Assembly (NCBI GenBank): GCA_013339765.2
Contig: CM023450.1
Coordinates: 99,799,920 to 99,863,919 of the forward strand
Reading direction: 5' to 3'
Source of the DNA: Haemaphysalis longicornis
Taxonomy: Eukaryota; Arthropoda; Arachnida; Ixodida; Ixodidae
DNA length: 64,000 nucleotides
Shown here: positions 58,280-64,000 of the stretch, piece after piece
Position numbering within the stretch: position 1 is the stretch's first letter
Layout of the letters: every line of letters begins with the position of its first letter
Notes under the pieces: generated by a model
Told to the model about the DNA's origin: nothing
Seen by the model: only the letters and a program-made list of their open reading frames with translations
The model's database searches: none
Translations under genes and position numbers: made by a program

Positions 58280-59424
58280 TTCTTCGATCATAATGTTATT
58301 CGGTTAACCGATTGGTCCAAGTTGAAATCAAGAATGGAAGAAATTTGCCGGAGCGATGACCTTTAAAATCTGAAGTCCGCCATTGGAAGAACACTCCAAG
58401 CTTGCAAGCGTTCCGCCCGGCTGTCTCCAAAAGTGACCGGGTTTGACGTGGAGCTGGAGCGCCTTCGTGCTGTTCGTCACCGCGCCGAACACAGAAACCG
58501 GTGAACGAAATGTCTCGAAGATTTGAGAATTTGCAGACGAACGCAAAAGCAGATCCAGCGACGCATTGTCCAATTGCAAGCACAACGTTGGAAATCTTTT
58601 TTGAACTCGCTCGACCCTCGCAAGCCTTTGTCGAAGATATGGAAAACTGTGCAAGGGCTAATGACTCCCGTACAGCTGCGCTGCCAATTTAAGGCCCTGG
58701 CTATTCACCAGAGCCGCCGAGAGCTCGGAGTGGCCGAGCACTTCTGCGTGAGGATAGCCAGTGGAGCTGGCCCTTCTGGACCACTGCTCACCAGTGACAT
58801 CCCTGCATCGCGGGATTCAAGGATGGACGTCCCATTTTGCATGGAAAAACTGCAGGCAGCATTGGCTGCGTGCAAGCGATCTTCGTCTCCTGGTCCTGAC
58901 GGAGTCACATATGCTCTCTCCGTCACCTTGGCAAGGATGCCCGACAAGCCTTCTTGGAATATTTCAACGACCCATGGTGTGATGGTTCCGTTCCTAACAA
59001 ATGGAAGTCCAGCCGCATTGTTCTGCTCCTAAATCCCGGAAAATATATGCTTGATCCAATGGCATACCGACCAATTGCACTTGCGAGTTGCGTTGGAAAG
59101 CTGATGAAGCGAACCATTCTTGCACGCCTGGAGTGGTTCCTGGAGCATTACGATGTCTACCCTGATGTAATGTCTGGATTCCGTCGTGGACACTCATCCG
59201 TTGACTGTGTTCTTGATTTGGTGACTTTTGCGCAGCAGCGGAAAAGTGCTAAGCGCATATGTGCTGCGTTGTTCCTCGACGTTAAAGGGGCCTATCATAA
59301 CGTGGAGCACGATGCGAAGTTGAAATACTCAGGACACATATCAGGCACCTCGCCCGCCTATCTGATCATCACCTCGTGGGAATACCAGCGACCCGTCCGC
59401 GGCCGTCGTTCGCAAGGGTCGTAG
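58280..59424 (+). pseudogene. LINE reverse transcriptase, lacks motifs B and C
   Basis: CMEKLQAALAACKRSSSPGP and DGVTYALS form the first RT block (58840-58920). After frame changes SVPNKWKSSRIVLLLNPGK and YRPIALASCVGKLMKR follow (about 59000-59110), and then motif A, ALFLDVKGAYHNVEHD (about 59270-59315). Directly after this, the sequence jumps to a region that normally lies beyond the thumb (GTSPAY...). So motif B, the YADD motif and the thumb are deleted. This cannot be a working polymerase. Confidence 0.75.
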
Positions 59425-59579
59425 CTGCCCACAACTCCAGCATTCCATCGAACTATACGCCGGCGATGTGATCGCTCCTTCCGCTGTGGTGTGTGATGCT
59501 ACCCCGAGTGTTCACAGATATTCCAGGAGTAAATAAAAAAACGTGATCTTCCAATACCGGCCCTGCAACAGCTAACTTT

Positions 59580-60387
59580 GACATACTTGCCCGAGACATA
59601 CAGTGACGGAAGCCATGGGCACACCGATGGCTCGGTAACAACATCGGGTTCTGTCGGCACTGTTATTATGCCATGAATGTCACTATCCAGCAAATTCAAG
59701 ATAGCCAATCCTACAACCTCCATGGTTACAGAAGTTACGGCCATCCGTCGCGCTCTTCACACCATCGAGCAAAGTTCGTGGCGCAGATGGGCTATCTTCT
59801 GTGATTCGAAGCCTGCACTTCAGTCATTCCAGTCAGCCCTGTGCCGGGAACCTCACGAACAGCTCCTGACAGAAATAGGAATGGTGTACGACCGTAATAC
59901 CCAGGTGGGTCATGATGTCACCCTGCAATGGCTTCCCAGCCACTGCGGCATTGTCGGCAACGAATGGGCGTACGCTGCCACCCGGTTGGCACATGAAACA
60001 GCGACGACTGTAGTACTTCCACTGTCTAGGACGGACGCAGCTAGGGCCCTCCGCATATTTGCCCGGGAAACAGCACTCTCCCAATGGTCTACAGAAGAAT
60101 TCACATGTGCACGCATCGGTTCCCTTCACCCGCACCTGCAACGTCCCTTTCCACTAAGCCTCCCATGGTCTGACGCAACTCTTCTTTGCCGTCTCTCGCT
60201 GGAGTGGCTTTCACACATGTTTAATTCATCCACAATAGGAATGACAGCAAGTGAGGAGTGCGAAACGTGTGGCACGTCGGAGACGATACGCTACGTTTTA
60301 TGCGAGTGCCCACAGTACTCGCCTGAAAGAAAGAAGTTGTCGTCAGCACTGAGGAACCTGGACTTTCTGCGGCCATATTCGGAGTAG
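59580..60387 (+). pseudogene. LINE RNase H and C-terminal zinc-like motif
   Basis: One frame with a single stop (59672) runs from TYSDGSHGHTDGSVTT (first Asp) through TEVTAIRRALHTIEQ (Glu), AIFCDSKPALQSF (second Asp) and WLPSHCGIVGNEWAYAA (His). In the last motif the usual Asn-Glu-x-Ala-Asp is Asn-Glu-x-Ala-Tyr, so the final catalytic Asp is lost. CETCGTSETIRYVLCEC (60259-60309) follows, a variant of the zinc motif seen at 26.54 kb with Tyr where His is expected. Confidence 0.8.
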
Positions 60388-60738
60388 AAGATTCTGTGCC
60401 ACTGGCCCTCTCTGTCATCCGCTCAGAAGGGGACTAAGGAACTCTTACGCTTTCTACGGGCGACGAACGTAAACGCCAGACTATAGACTGAACGCCTCCA
60501 GTGTCAATAAGTGTCAGTGCTTCAGCGCTGGGCATACGTGTCTGCTCCAACTTTTCTTCATTGTTCTTTTTCTGTTTTTTGTCTATTTCCCCTTTCCCAC
60601 GAGTAGGATAGCAAATTAGGCTGTAGCCACGTTAACTTTCCTGCCTTCCTGCTACACTCTTCCTACCTTCCGTTGAGTTCTCAATCAGCATTGAGTTTCT
60701 GTTGACTTTCCGTCGAATCAATAAGAACTCAAGAAAAC
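60388..60738 (+). other. LINE 3' untranslated region
   Basis: Non-coding sequence after ORF2. Near the end, GAGTTCTCAAT and AAGAACTC form a short inverted repeat. AATAAGAACTCAAG precedes the possible target-site duplication. Confidence 0.5.
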
Positions 60739-60749
60739 GTCAACAAAAA

Positions 60750-61113
60750 GTCAGAAACTTTTCTCAGGGGATGTCTGATGTAATATCACATACGAGTGCA
60801 GCGTCCATTGCAGTTTGGAGGAACTTGTAACCACACGGAATGTGGTGGCAGGTGCCTTGAGAAACATCCAAGAACACCATGCACAAACCTTCTCAATGCG
60901 CTTTTCCCATCAGTGAGATTCGTTACCCACGTTGCTGACAATGCAGCCAGGAAGAGTAAGAACATTCGCTTTGCTGAATTACAGAATTTTAAAGAGAAAG
61001 ACCGTGCTAGCTGCGCAGCTGTGGAGATGAGCAGCAGATGTTTAGATTTTTTGTAAGGAGCAATATTAGTGATTCTTCACAAAGGAATTGGGAAGAGGTA
61101 CGTATAATGTGGT
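60750..61113. other. No recognisable feature
   Basis: Unassigned spacer before a SINE fragment. Confidence 0.35.
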
Positions 61114-61247
61114 ACACCCGTGTCTTCGAGATTTCAGCGCACGTTAAAGATCCCCAGGTGGTCGAAATTAATCCGGATCCCTCTACTACTGCGTCCCTCA
61201 TCACCTGTGAAGCGTCGGCGCGTTGAACCCTACAATCAATCAATCAC
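61114..61247 (+). mobile_element. 5'-truncated SINE, core family
   Basis: Starts within the core at ACACCCGTGTC and continues GAGATTTCAGCGCACG, AAAGATCCCCAGGTGGTCG and ATTAATCCGGATCC to a (CAAT)n tail of four units. The tRNA head is missing. Confidence 0.8.
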
Positions 61248-62635
61248 GCATTATGTGGTGAAAAATGTATTCATCAACGTGCTAAGACACATGCTCTTTT
61301 CTAATGCAGTCTTCACGTCAATGAGCAGTGCACGTCACCGCATGTCCGCTTAAGTCTCGTTCCACCGCATAGCACGCTACTGACCTTGTTAAGGACAGAA
61401 CAGGGGCAACGATACTACTCCTCAAGGGTCACAATGCATTTTATCCTACCGCTCTCATCCTGAACAGTCTGCCTTTGGGGATCTGGATAATGTTCTACCA
61501 CTTGTTTCGTCTCCTCATTAGTACAAACTAGCAGGCCACCCCTTCCTGTTAAGGTCATGATCTTTATCACACTCATCCTTGCGCCCTATAATGTTAGTCA
61601 GGGTGGGGTCATCCTGTGATTAGAGCATTAGGTACTGACAATGGCTATGACGGCCCCACAGTGAACTGCGCTCGTTAGAAGATATGCCTCTGTGAGGCCA
61701 GGAACTTCTTATATTACCAAATAAGAATCACTTCCTAAGAAACATACATTATATGGCATAGGCGAGATTTGTAAGAAACTTGTGGGCGCCCGCATAACTC
61801 CTGCAAGTCGTCAGTACTTCTTTGCCTTCTCCGCCACTCCTTAAACATCTCGAGCTGGATAATATCATCTTGGATGGCGTACTTCAGGACGTATATGACC
61901 ATAAGTGACGTAAAAACCGGAGGCCCGTTGAGCGTGCACTCATGGACGTCGTTTTTATTCGGCGGATAGGCTGCCCGCAAGCCGCCTACAACCGTTACAG
62001 GCAAGCCATATAAGTTTATGACCCCTGACAAGAAATATGAATAATACTAGAGGAGTACAGAACAGAAGCGCCTGCCTGAACACAAGCTCAACAAAGAATA
62101 TTTTTTTCATTTCACATAAACATCTATTACAATTGCGGCGATCAATATACCGTCTCTATTGCTCAACCACAAATAGAGATGTCTTCCTGGTAAGAGGCCT
62201 TCAATTTTTTAGCATGTTTGCTCCTTTTTGTGTTTTCTTTTGCTTTTCGGCATCTCAAGCCGCCACGTGCTGTGTGGTATCACTGGTTGCAGCAATCTCT
62301 CGCTCGTACGGTCTAAGCGTAAACTAGAATGCTCCTGGTCTGAACGGTTTACGAAGCGTGCGAGCTCAATCAATCCTGTCCGGGATGTAGGCTGAGGATG
62401 GCGCGAAGCAGATATATCATTCTGGCTAGCGTCCCCATTCTGGCGTCCGAAAAGAATGAAGGCGACCGTGGGAAGATTCCCAACGCGCGCTCTTTGTGGA
62501 TTAGTTGATCGCAAGCACCTTTGCATTGCATGAAAGGTCCTCCCGCCTGAGTTAACGGCGGTCGTAAAGAGAGAGAAGAGCAAGTAATATTAACGTCCAG
62601 ACGCATTCAATTACACATAAAAACTAATCTTACTT
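61248..62635. other. No recognisable gene
   Basis: About 1.4 kb without domain, TE core or simple array that I recognise. Confidence 0.4.
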
Positions 62636-62821
62636 AGTGAGTGAGTGAGTGAGTGAGTGAGTGAGTGAGTGAGTGAGTGAGTGAGTGAGTGAGTGAGTGA
62701 GTGAGTGAGTGAGTGAGTGAGTGAGTGAGTGAGTGATGTGAGTGAGTGAGTGAGTGAGTGAGTGAGTGAGTGAGTGAGTGAGTGAGTGAGTGAGTGAGTG
62801 AGTGAGTGAGTGAGTGAGTGA
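62636..62821. repeat. (GAGT)n array, left
   Basis: About 46 units with one interruption (GATGTGAG near 62735). Confidence 0.95.
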
Positions 62822-62872
62822 AAATGCATGAGTGACTGAGAGAGTGCGATTGATTGAGTGCGATTCCAGTGA

Positions 62873-63522
62873 ATCCCGTCGCACGTCGGCGTAGCGGAAA
62901 ACGAACATGCTGACAGCTTAGCCAAGGACGCCTATCAACTGGAAGGACGGTGTAAGCGCGGTGCGATTTCCAACGCATACAGAAACAGACATCTAGCGAG
63001 CACTTAAGGCAGCTGTGGTGACCTGTACATCAACCAGTCGTGACGGAAGACCCGAAGAGAGCCGAAGTCTGCCTGCTCCACCGAGTGAGAACAGACGAAG
63101 CCCGTACACCAGCTTGGCTACATAAAATCAACATTGTTTCATCCCCTTTCTGCCCCTCGTGCAGTGTGACTGGTGACATTGATCACTTCATTATGAGCTG
63201 CTCTAAAACGAACCCTGAGCGGATGAACTTTTTTCGTGATCTCCAGAGTTAGGAGTGCCCATGCTACATCGGAGGACATTATTTTTCCTAGGGACCACTG
63301 ATTGTGCGAAGAGAAGTGTGTCATCTCCTACTCGGATTCTTGCAGTCCACAGGACTAAGTGAGGCGTGGTGACATTGTGTGTCGGTTACTTTAGTACTAA
63401 GTGAGGTGTGATGACTTTGAGAGTCTCTGATATTGTATCGGGGACGACTAGGCGGAGCAATTGCCGGCAGCTATACAAGGCTAAGTCCCCCTCATTCAGC
63501 AAGACTTACTACTACTACTACT
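62873..63522 (+). mobile_element. 5'-truncated I-type LINE between two (GAGT)n arrays
   Basis: 62873-63008 encodes IPSHVGVAENEHADSLAKDA, the last RNase H motif with His and the final Asp intact, and a basic stretch up to a TAA. After a frame change, 63040-63252 encodes RAEVCLLHRVRTDEARTPAW and CPSCSVTGDIDHFIMSC, the Cys-x2-Cys...His...Cys motif. The 3' untranslated region ends in five ACT units at about 63507-63522. Everything upstream of the end of RNase H is missing. Confidence 0.75.
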
Positions 63523-63718
63523 GAGCGAGCGAGCGAGGGAGTGAGTGAGTGAGTGAGTGAGTGAGTGAGTGAGTGAGTGAGTGAGTGAGTGAGTGAGTGA
63601 GTGAGTGAGTGAGTGAGTGAGTGAGTGAGTGAGTGAGTGAGTGAGTGAGTGAGTGAGTGAGTGAGTGAGTGAGTGAGTGAGTGAGTGAGTGAGTGAGTGA
63701 GTGAGTGAGTGAGTGAGA
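63523..63718. repeat. (GAGT)n array, right
   Basis: Starts with GAGC units, then is pure from about 63540 to 63718, about 45 units. The same unit on the same strand as the left array. Confidence 0.95.
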
Positions 63719-64000
63719 ACATTACCCATTCTTCTGGATAGGATACATTTACCGTGCTGCCTGTTAAGAAATGACTCCACCGCAGGTCTGCTGCATGAGC
63801 ACTATTACGTTGTAGAGGTTAGTCTCTTGAGATTAGGATAGACCGAAAAGGTGTCGCGAGCAAGGTGATTGGAGTGCGTACCCAGAACACCCTGAGGTCT
63901 CTCGCAGTGCATTCTTCGTCTTAAATCCCAGTGACGAAAATATGTGTCGTCCACTCAATGTTTCCGGCCCATAATTTAACTATAAAGTTCAGTTTTCGCA
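63719..64000. other. No recognisable feature
   Basis: End of the window. No motif recognised. Confidence 0.35.

Larger units (their letters stand above)
56083..60738 (+). mobile_element. Second I-type LINE, internally deleted
   Basis: A plus-strand LINE with ORF1 (56230-57412), endonuclease (57597-58224), the first half of the RT (58523-59330) and RNase H (59580-60387). About 0.7-0.8 kb coding for the second half of the RT is missing near 59320-59330, judged against the normal protein length. GTCAACAAAAA at 56072-56082 and 60739-60749 may be the target-site duplication. If so, the element is 4.66 kb. It is a different family from the LINE at 21-27 kb. Confidence 0.8.

Noticed and set aside
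62611..62978. Long frames of Leu-Thr-His-Ser repeats (also at 63492-63780)
   Set aside because: Produced by the (GAGT)n arrays; no start context or conserved protein.
62636..63718. CRISPR-like array
   Set aside because: Units are 4 bp and directly joined without spacers; the sequence is clearly eukaryotic repeat DNA.

Overview
The window looks like intergenic or intronic DNA from a large, repeat-rich chelicerate genome, most likely a hard tick (Ixodidae). This is an inference. It rests on the mix of RTE and I-type LINEs, Penelope-like elements (PLEs), tRNA-headed SINEs and pogo/Tigger relatives, which agrees with what I remember of tick genomes; no search was run. I found no convincing host exon, no intact gene of any kind, no functional tRNA or rRNA gene, no CRISPR array and no endogenous virus. 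Every protein-coding trace I recognise belongs to a decayed transposable element. LAYOUT: 1-2.6 kb is unassigned, with one diverged dispersed repeat. 2.59-5.82 kb holds a near full-length but frameshifted RTE-clade LINE on the minus strand. It carries a tRNA-like head at its 5' end and an (ATG)n tail at its 3' end, and the whole unit sits between perfect 11-bp direct repeats. 7.4-7.9 kb holds minus-strand LINE 3' ends. SINEs sit at 9.5, 11.7 and 12.9 kb, and a LINE 3' end at 12.4 kb. 13-21 kb is mostly unassigned. 21.1-26.9 kb is a plus-strand I-type LINE with a dimeric GC-rich 5' region, a three-knuckle ORF1, and endonuclease, reverse transcriptase, RNase H and a C-terminal zinc motif, all broken by frameshifts. 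29.6-30.2 kb is a minus-strand RNase H remnant of another such LINE; 33.2-33.65 kb is a LINE remnant with an (AAAT)n tail; 33.9-34.2 kb is a PLE 3' end with a SINE nearby at 34.57 kb. 38.17-41.21 kb is a run of DNA-transposon-like units: one element with about 255-bp terminal inverted repeats, a nested fold-back inside it, then two back-to-back pogo/Tigger-type elements of about 660 bp. 41.4-46.9 kb holds a tRNA-like head, a 26-bp hairpin, a PLE (RT plus GIY-YIG) split by a CR1/L2-type LINE, and a PLE-related inverted repeat in AT-rich DNA. 47-49.4 kb holds tetranucleotide arrays, a SINE with a 131-nt tail and a perfect palindrome. 51.6 kb has a possible transposase C-terminus. 56.1-60.7 kb is a second I-type LINE with a large internal deletion. 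61.1 kb has a SINE and 62.6-63.7 kb has two long (GAGT)n arrays on either side of a LINE fragment. HOW THE PARTS RELATE: the elements are mobile parasites, not a cooperating gene set. The useful biology is in their structure: the head-bearing RTE unit, retroelement tails that appear to seed microsatellites, insertions that split older repeats, and several palindromic units. The best candidate for something not well described is the RTE unit whose flanking direct repeats enclose both a Pol III-type tRNA-like head and the LINE body.
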